From contig DGPN01000047.1 in assembly GCA_002390455.1 (NCBI GenBank), positions 31,984-95,983 on the forward strand: a stretch of 64,000 nt of DNA, given 5' to 3'. Positions 39,411 to 48,681 of the stretch are shown piece after piece (the first letter of the stretch is position 1; each line of letters starts with the position of its first letter). Origin of the DNA: Flavobacteriaceae bacterium UBA4439 (GTDB lineage Bacteria; Bacteroidota; Bacteroidia; Flavobacteriales; Flavobacteriaceae). A program made the translations under genes and the position numbers. Below the pieces are notes generated by a model. It searched no databases. It was not told the origin of the DNA and saw only the letters and a program-made list of their open reading frames with translations.

Positions 39411-39956
39411 ATGAATTCTGAAGGTATGAAAGATGCTACAACAGCTAATGCTTCAACACTGAGTGAGTCCTCAAAAGTTTCTAAAGTTACTCTTATTGCA
39501 GCCATTGATCAGAACAGGGTTTTGGGGAAAGACAATCAATTGATTTGGCATTTGCCAGAGGATCTCAAACGGTTTAAACGCCTTACAACTGGACATGCCA
39601 TTATAATGGGAAGAAAAACTTTTGAATCCTTACCCAAGGCATTGCCCAACCGTCATAACATAGTGGTAACCCGAAACCAAAACTATTCCAAAGAGGGAAT
39701 TACCGTTTGTCACAGCATCAAGGATGCGCTTGAATACGCCAAAGACGATGAACAACCATTTGTGATTGGTGGTGGTCAAATTTATGAACAGGCAATTGGA
39801 TTGGCTGATGTTATAGAGTTAACAGAAATTCACTCCCAATTTGAAGGAGATGTGTTTTTTCCAAAAATCAATTTAAAAGAATGGGGCATCGAAAAAGAAG
39901 AACGCATGGTTCATTCGGATTTTGAATATTCTTTTAAAACCTACACTAAAAAATAA
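39411..39956 (+). CDS. folA: Dihydrofolate reductase
   Basis: 181 residues. The DHFR core begins at VTLIAAIDQNRVLGKDNQLIWHLPEDLKRF and includes HAIIMGRKTFESLP and FVIGGGQIYEQAIGLAD. It is preceded by a 25-residue Ser/Thr/Ala-rich leader absent from typical DHFRs. ATG 39411 is the first possible start, but internal ATG 39426 would shorten the leader. It lies 7 nt upstream of fabD. Confidence 0.94.
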   Translation: MNSEGMKDATTANASTLSESSKVSKVTLIAAIDQNRVLGKDNQLIWHLPEDLKRFKRLTTGHAIIMGRKTFESLPKALPNRHNIVVTRNQNYSKEGITVCHSIKDALEYAKDDEQPFVIGGGQIYEQAIGLADVIELTEIHSQFEGDVFFPKINLKEWGIEKEERMVHSDFEYSFKTYTKK

Positions 39957-39963
39957 TTCCTAT

Positions 39964-40845
39964 ATGAAAGCATACCTATTTCCTGGACAAGGTTCTCAGT
40001 TTCCCGGCATGGGAAAAGACCTTTTTGATCGATTCGAAATTGCCAAAGAGATGTTTCAAGCCTCGGATGAAATATTGGGGTTTGACCTTTCGACCATCCT
40101 ACTTGAAGGAAGCAAAGAGGATCTTCAGCAAACCAGAGTAACCCAACCCGCTATTTATCTTCATTCGGTTATCACAGCAAAAGTAATGGGTATTGATTTT
40201 CAGCCCGATGCAGTAGCTGGGCACTCCTTGGGAGAATTTTCAGCACTAACTGCAGCAGGTGCCATTGATTTTGAATCGGGGTTGAAATTGGTTTCTAAAA
40301 GAGCAGAGGCCATGCAAAAAGCTTGTAATCTCAGTGAAGGAACCATGGCTGCTGTCTTAGGATTGGAAGACAATATAGTGGAAGAAATATGCCAACAAAC
40401 CGCTGGTGTGGTGGTGGCTGCCAACTACAATTGTCCAGGACAACTGGTCATTTCAGGGAGCTTAGATGCCATAACATCGGCTTGTGAAGATCTAAAAGCT
40501 GCTGGAGCCAGAAGGGCTTTGGTTTTGCCTGTAGGTGGGGCATTCCACTCTCCATTAATGGAGCCTGCCAGAACTGAACTGGCCAATGCCATTGATTCTA
40601 CAAATTTCTCTGCTCCTTTATGTCCTATTTACCAAAATACCACGGCATCTGCCGTGAGTGATCCAGAAGAAATTCAGAAAAATTTGATCGCTCAGTTGAC
40701 AGCTCCCGTCCGATGGACACAAAGTGTTAATGCTATGATTGAGGCAGGAATCACAAACTATATAGAAGTAGGACCTGGAAAAGTTTTACAGGGTTTGATT
40801 CGGAAAATTTCTACTGAAGTATTGGTTTCTGGCGCGGAAATATAA
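39964..40845 (+). CDS. fabD: Malonyl-CoA:ACP transacylase
   Basis: 293 residues. AYLFPGQGSQFPGMGKDLF at the N-terminus, the serine elbow AVAGHSLGEFSAL, the catalytic His in GGAFHSPLMEPA and the C-terminal EVGPGKVLQGLIRKI are all intact. It loads malonate onto ACP for fatty acid synthesis. ATG 39964 directly follows the folA stop. Confidence 0.96.
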   Translation: MKAYLFPGQGSQFPGMGKDLFDRFEIAKEMFQASDEILGFDLSTILLEGSKEDLQQTRVTQPAIYLHSVITAKVMGIDFQPDAVAGHSLGEFSALTAAGAIDFESGLKLVSKRAEAMQKACNLSEGTMAAVLGLEDNIVEEICQQTAGVVVAANYNCPGQLVISGSLDAITSACEDLKAAGARRALVLPVGGAFHSPLMEPARTELANAIDSTNFSAPLCPIYQNTTASAVSDPEEIQKNLIAQLTAPVRWTQSVNAMIEAGITNYIEVGPGKVLQGLIRKISTEVLVSGAEI

Positions 40846-40847
40846 CA

Positions 40848-41978
40848 TTATCCCAAAAATGATTTGACCGTATCGGTAATAAAATCGATTTGATCGTCAG
40901 TCAATTCTGAGTGCATAGGCAAAGAAACCACCTGATTGACAATTTCTAGTGTTACTTTAAAATCATCGGCATTGTAATGATCATTGGTATAAGCCTTTTG
41001 TAAGTGCAAAGGAATGGGATAGTACACTCCACAAGGGATGCCTTTTTCATTAAGGTGATTAATCAATCCATCTCGATCTCCATCAATTACCTTTAGGGTA
41101 TACTGATGATAAACATGGGTGTCACAATCTCCTTTTCTAAAGGGGGTGATCAAATTGGGGTGATCGGCCAAACGCTGGTTGTATTTTAGAGCGGAAGCCT
41201 TTCTGGATTCATTGTAAAAGTCAAGATAATTTAGCTTAATATCGAGTATGGCTGCTTGAATTGAGTCAAGACGTGAATTAACACCCACTACATCATGTTG
41301 ATACCTAATATACATCCCATGATTGACCATTCCCCTAATCGTATGCGCCAGTTCATCATCATTGGTAAAAATGGCGCCGCCATCTCCATAAGCCCCCAAA
41401 TTCTTGGAGGGAAAAAATGAGGTTGTTCCTATATGACCCAAAGTTCCTGTTTTCTTTTTGCTTCCATCAGAAAACGTGTAATTCGCTCCTATGGATTGTG
41501 CGTTGTCCTCAACTACATAAAGGTTGTGTTTATTGGCCAAGGCTAGAATTTCCTCCATGTCAGCGGCTTGACCAAACAAATGAACTGGAATGATGGCTTT
41601 TGTTTTAGGGCCAATTACTTTTTCTATAGAAGGAAGATCGATATTGAATGTCTTGGGATCTACATCAACCAAAACGGGGGTCAGCCCCAAAAGGGAAATC
41701 ACTTCGACAGTGGCTGCGAAGGTAAAATCGGCTGTGATAACTTCGTCTCCTGGTTTCAAACCCAAACCCATCAAAGCAATCTGGAGAGCATCCGTTCCAT
41801 TCGCACAAGGGATGACATGCTTTACATCCAAATATTTTTCGAGGTGATCTTGGAAACTTTTAACCTTAGGACCATTGATAAACATCGCAGATTCGATGGT
41901 TTCCAAAACGGACTTATTGACCTGCTCTTTAATGTGTCTGTATTGACCTTTGAGGTCAACCATTTCAATCTTCTTCAT
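40848..41978 (-). CDS. DegT/DnrJ/EryC1/StrS sugar aminotransferase
   Basis: 376 residues. Landmarks are IEMVDLKGQYRHIKEQV, VIPCANGTDALQIALMGLGL, PVHLFGQAADM, VVEDNAQSIGA and TSFFPSKNLGAYGDGGAI with the PLP lysine, ending in YYPIPLHLQKAY. It transaminates a nucleotide-linked keto sugar for surface polysaccharide or LPS. It is divergent from kdtA, so a role in LPS sugars is possible. Confidence 0.92.
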   Translation of the reverse strand: MKKIEMVDLKGQYRHIKEQVNKSVLETIESAMFINGPKVKSFQDHLEKYLDVKHVIPCANGTDALQIALMGLGLKPGDEVITADFTFAATVEVISLLGLTPVLVDVDPKTFNIDLPSIEKVIGPKTKAIIPVHLFGQAADMEEILALANKHNLYVVEDNAQSIGANYTFSDGSKKKTGTLGHIGTTSFFPSKNLGAYGDGGAIFTNDDELAHTIRGMVNHGMYIRYQHDVVGVNSRLDSIQAAILDIKLNYLDFYNESRKASALKYNQRLADHPNLITPFRKGDCDTHVYHQYTLKVIDGDRDGLINHLNEKGIPCGVYYPIPLHLQKAYTNDHYNADDFKVTLEIVNQVVSLPMHSELTDDQIDFITDTVKSFLG

Positions 41979-42053
41979 AATTTTTATTACACCACAAAAT
42001 TAAAAAAAGGATTCTGCTTTACGCAATTGATATTAAAAACTATTTTTGATTCT

Positions 42054-43301
42054 ATGATGTTTCGGCTTACTTACAATCTGATTTTAAATCTCAGCTATCC
42101 CATATTGAAGTTTTTGGCCTTGTTCTCCAATAAACTTCGACTTTTTGTATCAGGGCGTAAAGTAGTATTTGATCATTTAGAATCTAATGGAGTCAACCGA
42201 GGCAATTGGGTTTGGTTTCATGTAGCTTCACTGGGGGAGTTTGAACAAGCACGCCCAGTGATTATGGAATACAAACGGGCTTTTCCAAAACATAAAATTT
42301 TACTTACTTTTTTTTCACCGTCGGGCTACGAGGTTCAAAAAAATTTTGATGCCGCAGACTGCATTTGCTATTTGCCCTGGGACACCACCAAAAACGTTAA
42401 CCGATTCCTTGATTTTTGTAAAATCGATCGAGCTATTTTTGTGAAATATGAATTCTGGCTGAACTACTTCAATGGTCTCTCCAAAAAGAATATCCCTATT
42501 TATTCTGTCTCAAGTATTTTTAGACCAAATCAATTGTTCTTTAAAAGTATTGGGAGAGGCTACAGGAATATACTTTATAGCGTAAAACACTTTTTTGTTC
42601 AAAACGATGAATCAAAAAAACTATTGAATTCAATCGGCATTAATCAGGTTAGTATAAGTGGAGACACCCGTATGGACCGTGTATACGATCTGACCAAAAA
42701 AAAAGAGAAGCTTGAGATCATTGAAAATTTTCTTGGCAATCAGGAATGTTTTGTCGCGGGCAGTACATGGCCCGAAGACTATATATTAATGGATCATTTA
42801 TTGAAAAATTCCACGTCCATTAAAATCATTATTGCCCCCCACGAAATTTCTAAGCAATCCTTAGAGAATCTAGCCAAACGGATTGAATTGCCCTACACCA
42901 AGTGGAGTAATTACGATGAGAAAAACGATGCAGATAAAAAAATAATGATCGTTGATACCATCGGTCAACTGGCTAAAATTTATCGCTATGCAAAATTTGC
43001 ATATGTGGGTGGAGGAATGAAAAAAGGGGGCTTACACAATACATTGGAACCTGCAGCCTACGGAATTCCAGTTGTTATGGGAAGGTATTTCAGCAGGTTT
43101 CAGGAAGCTGTTTTATTGGAGAAAAAAGGGGGGATTTTTAGCGTGCAATCTCCAAACGAATTTAAAAAAACATACATCGCATTGATGAATAATAAAAAAT
43201 TGACTGAGCGAATGGGTAAAATCAATAAAGATTATGTCAGATTGGGAAGGGGTGCCAGCCAAGGTGTAATTAAAATAATTAGAAAGCACGGGATTGAGTA
43301 A
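42054..43301 (+). CDS. kdtA: 3-deoxy-D-manno-octulosonic acid (Kdo) transferase
   Basis: About 415 residues. The N-terminal membrane segment contains YNLILNLSYPILKFLALFSNKLR. Motifs are WVWFHVASLGEFEQARPVI, HKILLTFFSPSGYEV, VKYEFWLNYF and the C-terminal YVGGGMKKGGLHNTLEPAAYGIPVV. It transfers Kdo to lipid A precursors, in the same pathway as LpxK at 59 kb. ATG 42054 (or 42057) is chosen. The frame stays open upstream only because it is antisense to the DegT gene. Confidence 0.93.
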   Translation: MMFRLTYNLILNLSYPILKFLALFSNKLRLFVSGRKVVFDHLESNGVNRGNWVWFHVASLGEFEQARPVIMEYKRAFPKHKILLTFFSPSGYEVQKNFDAADCICYLPWDTTKNVNRFLDFCKIDRAIFVKYEFWLNYFNGLSKKNIPIYSVSSIFRPNQLFFKSIGRGYRNILYSVKHFFVQNDESKKLLNSIGINQVSISGDTRMDRVYDLTKKKEKLEIIENFLGNQECFVAGSTWPEDYILMDHLLKNSTSIKIIIAPHEISKQSLENLAKRIELPYTKWSNYDEKNDADKKIMIVDTIGQLAKIYRYAKFAYVGGGMKKGGLHNTLEPAAYGIPVVMGRYFSRFQEAVLLEKKGGIFSVQSPNEFKKTYIALMNNKKLTERMGKINKDYVRLGRGASQGVIKIIRKHGIE

Positions 43302-43339
43302 ATTTCATTTTATCTATTTTTGCCTACAAAATATAAATT

Positions 43340-44392
43340 ATGAATAAGATATTAATTTCCTTATTGTTTCCTCTGGCCATTGGTCATGCACAACAAGCGG
43401 ATACTCCTTTAAATGTCATTCTAATGATTGGTGACGGAATGGGCTTAAGTCAGATATCCGCTGGAATGTATACCAACAATAACCAAACTGTCTTAGAAGA
43501 TTTTCCTGTCATCGGGCTTTCCAAAACCCATTCCATAAATAATTTGGTAACGGATTCTGCTGCTGCAGGGACTGCCATGGCTTGTGGTGAAAAAACTTAC
43601 AATTATGTTCTTGGGATTAATTCAGATAATAAAAAACTTGAATCCGTCTTAGAAATTTGCGAAGAGAATGGATACAACACCGGACTGATCGCAAATTCCA
43701 GTATCGTCCATGCAACCCCAGCCTCATTTTATGCCAATATTGATTCCCGAAAAAAATATGAAGAAATTGCCGTTCAACTGAGTGAGAGTAATATTGATTA
43801 TTTTATAGGTGGAGGGAAAAAGCATTTTAATAAAAGAACAGACAACAGAGATCTCATCAAAGAGATGAATACTGTGGATGTTGTCAAAAGCTTTAGAGCT
43901 TATAAAAAATCGGATGCCGAGCGAATAGGCTTGTTTACTTATGATGACGAACCCCCATCAATAATGGAAGGTAGAGCCCCGTTATTGGCAGATTACTTAA
44001 CGGCTACTTTGGATAAGTTGGACAGCCGAAAAGAACCCTTCTTCCTAATGGTAGAAGGCTCACAAATCGATTGGGGAGGCCATGCCAATGATATTGATTA
44101 CATTACCTCAGAGTTTATAGAGTTCAACAATACCATTGAGGTTGCGCTCAATTATGCAAAAAACAACTCCAACACTTTGGTAATTGTAACCGCCGACCAT
44201 GAAACAGGAGGATTGGCCATTACTATGGGTAAAACCAAAAATTTTGAGATGGTTACTAGTTTTAATACTGTAGGGCATTCAGCCACTATGGTGCCAGTGT
44301 TTAGCTATGGGAAATTTTCAGAACTTTTTACAGGGATTTATGAAAACAACCAAATCTTTCATAAAATGATTGAAGCTTTAGACATGAATTAA
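43340..44392 (+). CDS. Alkaline phosphatase
   Basis: 350 residues with a signal peptide (ILISLLFPLAIGHAQQ). Alkaline phosphatase metal and nucleophile motifs are NVILMIGDGMGLSQ, the catalytic Ser in TDSAAAGTAMACG, MVEGSQIDWGGHAND and VTADHETGGLAI. At 350 residues it is on the compact side for PhoA-type enzymes but retains all ligands. Its location is periplasmic. Confidence 0.92.
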   Translation: MNKILISLLFPLAIGHAQQADTPLNVILMIGDGMGLSQISAGMYTNNNQTVLEDFPVIGLSKTHSINNLVTDSAAAGTAMACGEKTYNYVLGINSDNKKLESVLEICEENGYNTGLIANSSIVHATPASFYANIDSRKKYEEIAVQLSESNIDYFIGGGKKHFNKRTDNRDLIKEMNTVDVVKSFRAYKKSDAERIGLFTYDDEPPSIMEGRAPLLADYLTATLDKLDSRKEPFFLMVEGSQIDWGGHANDIDYITSEFIEFNNTIEVALNYAKNNSNTLVIVTADHETGGLAITMGKTKNFEMVTSFNTVGHSATMVPVFSYGKFSELFTGIYENNQIFHKMIEALDMN

Positions 44393-44394
44393 GC

Positions 44395-45414
44395 TTACTT
44401 GGTTCTCATATTTTGAATTACCTCTTTTTCAAAATCTCTATCGTCCTCTAAAATCTCAAAAAAACTAGATAAGAAAGTTTTTGTGCTTTCAAATTCAGAG
44501 GCCAATTCAAATCTGGGTTGCTGATCATCTATAATTTGAAAAAATTGAGCCTTTTTACTTAATAATTGATCCCGAACCTCCTGAACCATGGATTCATCTC
44601 TTTTAAAACCTCGATATTTTCTATCCTTGACAGTATTGATTCCTAGTTTAGTATTTACAATTGCATAACTGGCATCCACCATACCACACAAATCAAAATC
44701 ATAAGGCAATGGATAGATTTTTTTATCAACGTATAATAATTTTCCATTGTGTTGATAGGCAACGGAAAAGTCGGTGTTTCCAATCATAAATTGGAACATT
44801 GTGTTTTGAATAGAGGTCATGTCATCCATGGCTTTGGGATGGATATACCTTTCAAAAGATTTTCCTTCAAACCGATCAGCAACACGCTTATCATCCTCAA
44901 TGAGGAAACCTTTGAGGTTATGAACTATTGTCTTATTTTTTTTGATTTCTACAAACTCAATCTCAACCATTCGGGTTTGAAAGTGAAAGGGAGAAATCTT
45001 TTCATAAAGCTTGTAGGCAATAAACTCTTGAACAATGTTGTCATTTTTTTCGTCTTGAATTAAACAAGGAACAACCAGTTTTAGATTTTTGTTCCCCTCA
45101 AATAAGGAGCCTTCTGCTTTTGATTTTTTTATTTTCATCTTAATGGGAGGAAAATAACACTTGGATCTTCTAAAGTTACCCCTGGCGCGTAAAGAAACTT
45201 CAAGATCATTCCATTTATTATCGTTCCAAAAAGACATCGTGGTTTTAATGTAGGTTGTATCGTCGGTTTCAAGGCGAATCTCTTTGTTTGAATAACTTAA
45301 TTTGATTTTTAATGGGTCCTGATTTTTGAACAATAGATCTGATTTCTGTTCGATCTGTGCACTAACAGAATTCAAAAACAATAATGCCAATAAAAAAAAC
45401 ATTTGCTTATTCAT
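44395..45414 (-). CDS. CotH-like protein, secreted
   Basis: 339 residues from ATG 45414, with a signal peptide (QMFFLLALLFLNSVSAQ). The CotH-like kinase fold is suggested by LRARGNFRRSKCYFPPIKMKI, NLKLVVPCLIQDE, VQEFIAYKLYEKISPFHF, IGNTDFSVAYQHN and YPLPYDFDLCGMVD. CotH proteins are atypical kinases of secreted or spore proteins, and the Bacteroidota members are uncharacterised. It is probably periplasmic or outer-membrane associated. Confidence 0.7.
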   Translation of the reverse strand: MNKQMFFLLALLFLNSVSAQIEQKSDLLFKNQDPLKIKLSYSNKEIRLETDDTTYIKTTMSFWNDNKWNDLEVSLRARGNFRRSKCYFPPIKMKIKKSKAEGSLFEGNKNLKLVVPCLIQDEKNDNIVQEFIAYKLYEKISPFHFQTRMVEIEFVEIKKNKTIVHNLKGFLIEDDKRVADRFEGKSFERYIHPKAMDDMTSIQNTMFQFMIGNTDFSVAYQHNGKLLYVDKKIYPLPYDFDLCGMVDASYAIVNTKLGINTVKDRKYRGFKRDESMVQEVRDQLLSKKAQFFQIIDDQQPRFELASEFESTKTFLSSFFEILEDDRDFEKEVIQNMRTK

Positions 45415-45453
45415 AATATAGTTAATAGTTTTAACGAAAATAATAAAAAAATT

Positions 45454-46200
45454 GTGATTAGATATCTTTCCATAATTAACCATCGAACGCTAATAACAAT
45501 AGTGCTTTCCTTATTGGTGCCTTTTTGTGCCTACAATTTTGAAATCATCTATAATATTGATCTTACTTTAATCAGTATAGCAATTATTTTTCCTTTGGTT
45601 TTTGCCATCAGAGGGGCGTTCAAAAGACGGGAAAAGGCTTTGGAATTTTTGAGTTTACACAGGGGTGCCATTAAAACGATTACCTATTTTTTTATGAACG
45701 CCGCCAAACTTCCCGACGAAGCCAAAAAAGAAATCAAAGCAATCTTAAATGACCTCTCCAACTCCTTTTTAGATCATCTTTCTCAGTCGAATTATAACAC
45801 CGATAAAATTGATGCCAAAACAGAGTTAATCTTTGAGTTCATTGAAAAACATAACGAAGAATTATCTGGAGGTGTTAAGCAAAAGATTTTTAGATTTATT
45901 AGAGATGTTCATGTATCACAAGAAAATCTAATTGCCATTCACACCCACAGGACCCCTATCAGCTTGAAAGCTTATTGTTTGATCTTTATATACATGTTTC
46001 CTGTGATTTATACCCCTACCATCATCAATAAGATCGGATTGGAAAACCCAGTTGGATTGACTTATTTTGTTATCATTCTCAGCGAATTTATTCTCATTTC
46101 TCTCTACAACATTCAAGATCAAATGGAATATCCCTTTGATAAAGATGGTTTGGATGACATTAAATTAGATTATTTTAAGGTCGATAGATCAATCAAATAA
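45454..46200 (+). CDS. Bestrophin-like membrane protein
   Basis: About 248 residues from GTG 45454. An ATG at 45403 in frame would overlap the divergent CotH-like gene by 12 nt. Four hydrophobic segments are seen: TIVLSLLVPFCAYNFEIIY, TLISIAIIFPLVFAI, AYCLIFIYMFPVIYTP and LTYFVIILSEFILISLYNI. A cytoplasmic helical region of about 100 residues lies between segments 2 and 3. FAIRGAFKRREKALE and the closing DQMEYPFDKDGLDDIKLD resemble bestrophin-type chloride channels, but the match is weak. Confidence 0.6.
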   Translation: MIRYLSIINHRTLITIVLSLLVPFCAYNFEIIYNIDLTLISIAIIFPLVFAIRGAFKRREKALEFLSLHRGAIKTITYFFMNAAKLPDEAKKEIKAILNDLSNSFLDHLSQSNYNTDKIDAKTELIFEFIEKHNEELSGGVKQKIFRFIRDVHVSQENLIAIHTHRTPISLKAYCLIFIYMFPVIYTPTIINKIGLENPVGLTYFVIILSEFILISLYNIQDQMEYPFDKDGLDDIKLDYFKVDRSIK

Positions 46201-46589
46201 ACTTTCCTTTTTGGATTTGGATAAAACTGATTTAAATGTAGAAATTGGTTTTTAAGATCAGTTTTTTTTCTTACTACTTTCATAATATTTCTTGCCTCAA
46301 ATATTAAAATTAAAGGGCTTTTCAACACTCAGGGTTTTCTACAGAATTCATTTTTGGATCCATCAATTTCATAAAAAAAAACTCATAATAGAAATTTCGA
46401 AAAATAAGTGGATATTTTTTACTTTAAATTATATTTAATTTAATGTTAAATGTTTAAAATCATTATTTTTACCTTTAAATTAGTTATTGTTAATTATTTT
46501 GATAATATAGTACACTACTAAGGTAATTTTATTGAACAAACTTTATCGTTTCAGAAATATCTTTGTATCAAATAAAAAATATAATTGAA
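46201..46589. other. AT-rich intergenic region with one hairpin and one promoter
   Basis: 389 nt without a gene. AAAACTGAT (46223-46231) can pair with ATCAGTTTT (46257-46265), which is followed by T8. It is a possible terminator of the upstream gene, although the loop is long. The 3' part holds the promoter of the next gene. The rest is very AT-rich and I see no other structure. Confidence 0.5.
46532..46565 (+). promoter_or_regulatory. Promoter of the small ankyrin-like gene
   Basis: TTG at 46532-46534 and TATCTTTG at 46558-46565, separated by 23 nt, at the upper end of the Bacteroidota spacing. The start codon lies 25 nt past the -7 box. Confidence 0.55.
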
Positions 46590-46985
46590 ATGAAAAAATA
46601 TTTACTCTTCACGCTCCTAATTTCCTTAACAACGTTAAGTGCAAATGAAGTTTTAATTCCCAAAGACAGTCTAACCATTGAAGCTGTAAAAGAAAATTTA
46701 GAACTTATAGAAGAAAAGGCATTAACTGCCATTCAAACAGAAGACTATGACTTCATTGAGCAACTCATTCAGTCGGGTACAATAAATCCCAGAATGAAAA
46801 TCAATGGTAAACCATTAATCATCCATGCAGCCATTCACGACAAGGCAGAAATGATTTTACTATTAGCAACTTATGGAGCTATGTTGGTAGAACCTACTTG
46901 CGATGAAGGAAAAGATATTATGGAATATGCAAAAGAAAATAATGCCATTCACGCTCAAGCTCAGATCATCATCATCAAAGCTTAG
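46590..46985 (+). CDS. Small secreted ankyrin-repeat-like protein
   Basis: 131 residues from ATG 46590. The signal peptide is MKKYLLFTLLISLTTLSANE. The mature part looks like two ankyrin-type helices: ALTAIQTEDYDFIEQLIQSG, then INGKPLIIHAAIHDKAEMILLLATYGA. Function is unknown. Such small periplasmic ankyrin proteins are common in flavobacteria and may bind a partner protein. Confidence 0.7.
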   Translation: MKKYLLFTLLISLTTLSANEVLIPKDSLTIEAVKENLELIEEKALTAIQTEDYDFIEQLIQSGTINPRMKINGKPLIIHAAIHDKAEMILLLATYGAMLVEPTCDEGKDIMEYAKENNAIHAQAQIIIIKA

Positions 46986-47072
46986 TTAAATTAGCAACAT
47001 CTAGAATCTACTGGCAACAAACTTTGCTATGAGATACTAGAGTAAAAGTGATCAACACCATTTAATTTTTAT

Positions 47073-47107
47073 AAAAAAAACCTCTATTCAACAATAGAGG
47101 TTTTTTT
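47073..47107. terminator. Bidirectional terminator beside tRNA-Leu
   Basis: CCTCTATT-CAAC-AATAGAGG (8 bp) is flanked by T7 on the plus side and A8 on the other. On the minus strand it ends the tRNA-Leu transcript, and on the plus strand it could end the ankyrin-like gene. Confidence 0.8.
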
Positions 47108-47108
47108 G

Positions 47109-47190
47109 TGCGGGTGAAGGGACTCGAACCCCCACGCCGTGAAGCACTAGATCCTAAATCTAGCGTGTCTACCAATTTCACCACACCCGC
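47109..47190 (-). tRNA. tRNA-Leu(UAG)
   Basis: The minus strand folds as a class II tRNA. Acceptor GCGGGTG pairs with CACCCGC, with discriminator A. The D arm is GGTGAAATTGGTAGACACG. The anticodon arm is CTAGA-TTTAGGA-TCTAG with anticodon TAG. A variable arm with TGCTTCACGGCGT follows, then the T arm GGGGGTTCGAGTCCC. CCA is not encoded. The terminator follows at once. Confidence 0.95.
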
Positions 47191-47292
47191 TTGGTAAAAC
47201 GAGCACAAATATAATCAAGTTTTCCTAAAATGATTTTCTACCAAAAGAAAAAAGAAACAATGTTTTGTACATTTATGGTATTAGAAAAAATC

Positions 47293-48678
47293 ATGAAAAA
47301 ACAACTCCAAAACCAAAAGGATATTTTTATTGAACAACTCATTGAATTGCTCAAAATTCCTTCCATTAGTGCAGATCCTCATTACAAAGAGGATGTGAAA
47401 AAAACAGCAATATGGATAGAAAATGCCCTCAATGATATCGGATGTTCTTCAGTTCAAATTTACGAGACAGAAGGCCACCCTGTGGTTTATGGAGAAATCT
47501 TAGTGTCAGAGACAGCACCAACTGTTTTGGTCTACGGTCATTATGATGTTCAACCACCCGATCCTCTAGAACTTTGGGAGAGTCCTCCTTTTGAACCTGT
47601 AATTAAAAAAACAGACTTGCATCCCAAGGGTGCAATTTTTGCCAGAGGAGCTTGTGATGATAAAGGGCAAATGTTGATGCATCTTAAAGCGGTTGAACTA
47701 CTAAAGAAAAACAACGCCCTCACAAATAATATAAAATTTATAATTGAAGGGGAAGAAGAAGTGGGAAGCGACCACTTGGAAAAATTTATCACCGATCACA
47801 AAAGCATGTTGCAATCGGATATTATACTCATCTCTGATACAGGAATCAACAGTATAGAAAATCCAGCAATCACAACAGGATTAAGGGGATTGAGTTATAT
47901 GGAGGTTAGCGTAACTGGTCCCAATAGGGATCTCCATTCAGGGCTTTACGGTGGGACGGTAGCCAATCCAATTAATGTTTTATGCGATATGATTGCCTCC
48001 CTACATGATGAAAACAAAAGGGTAAACATTCCGGGTTTTTATGATCAAGTGGAAGAAATTTCTGAATTGGAGCGAAAGAAAATGAATGAGAATGGAACAG
48101 ATGAAAATAGTTTTAAAGCCTCTATAGGAATCGAAGCTGTGATGGGAGAAAAAGGATTCACCACACTGGATCGTAGATCAATTCGTCCGACACTCGATGT
48201 CAATGGAATTTGGGGGGGTTACACAGGCGAGGGAGCCAAAACAGTCATCCCAAGTCATGCCCATGCAAAAATTTCTATGCGATTGGTACCCAATCAAGAT
48301 TGGCAAAATATCAGTCAATTGTTTGAGCAACATTTTAAAGCAATTGCACCCAAAGGGGTAAAAGTTGAAGTTACCACCCATCATGGAGGAAATGCGTATG
48401 TCACCCCCACCGATTCTTTGGCTTATAAGGCGGCCGAAAAGGCCTACAAGGATGTTTTTGGGGTTGTTCCTCATGCCAAGAGAGACGGAGGGAGTATTCC
48501 CATTGTTCCCATGTTCGAAAAAGTTTTGGAAACTAAAACTTTACTTATGGGCTTTGGTTTTGATAGTGATGCAATTCATTCCCCCAATGAACACTACGGT
48601 ATAGACAATTTCTTAAAGGGCATCGAAACCATTTCCCTTTTCCACCCCTATTTTTCGAAATTATACGAAGATAAATAA
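47293..48678 (+). CDS. M20 family dipeptidase
   Basis: 461 residues. Metal-site motifs are VLVYGHYDVQPPDPLELWES, GACDDKGQMLMHLKA, FIIEGEEEVGSDHL (catalytic Glu pair) and SDTGINS. A dimerisation insert and the C-terminal KRDGGSIPIVPMFEK follow. The pattern is that of the CNDP-like dipeptidases. ATG 47293 (MKKQLQNQ) is preferred to the upstream ATGs because homologues begin near it. Confidence 0.92.
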   Translation: MKKQLQNQKDIFIEQLIELLKIPSISADPHYKEDVKKTAIWIENALNDIGCSSVQIYETEGHPVVYGEILVSETAPTVLVYGHYDVQPPDPLELWESPPFEPVIKKTDLHPKGAIFARGACDDKGQMLMHLKAVELLKKNNALTNNIKFIIEGEEEVGSDHLEKFITDHKSMLQSDIILISDTGINSIENPAITTGLRGLSYMEVSVTGPNRDLHSGLYGGTVANPINVLCDMIASLHDENKRVNIPGFYDQVEEISELERKKMNENGTDENSFKASIGIEAVMGEKGFTTLDRRSIRPTLDVNGIWGGYTGEGAKTVIPSHAHAKISMRLVPNQDWQNISQLFEQHFKAIAPKGVKVEVTTHHGGNAYVTPTDSLAYKAAEKAYKDVFGVVPHAKRDGGSIPIVPMFEKVLETKTLLMGFGFDSDAIHSPNEHYGIDNFLKGIETISLFHPYFSKLYEDK

Positions 48679-48681
48679 AAC

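Noticed and set aside
41568..42053. N-terminal extension of the Kdo transferase
   Set aside because: The extension is antisense to the DegT aminotransferase gene. Homology begins at ATG 42054.
45451..45463. ATTGTGATTAGAT, one mismatch from the complement of the tracrRNA-like anti-repeat, a possible distant crRNA/scaRNA element
   Set aside because: A 13-mer with one mismatch in AT-rich DNA is not significant in 64 kb, and it lies at the start of a coding region. It has no promoter or terminator of its own.
46223..46269. Strong terminator after the bestrophin-like gene
   Set aside because: The 9-bp stem with T8 is attractive but the loop is about 25 nt, so it is noted only within the intergenic entry.
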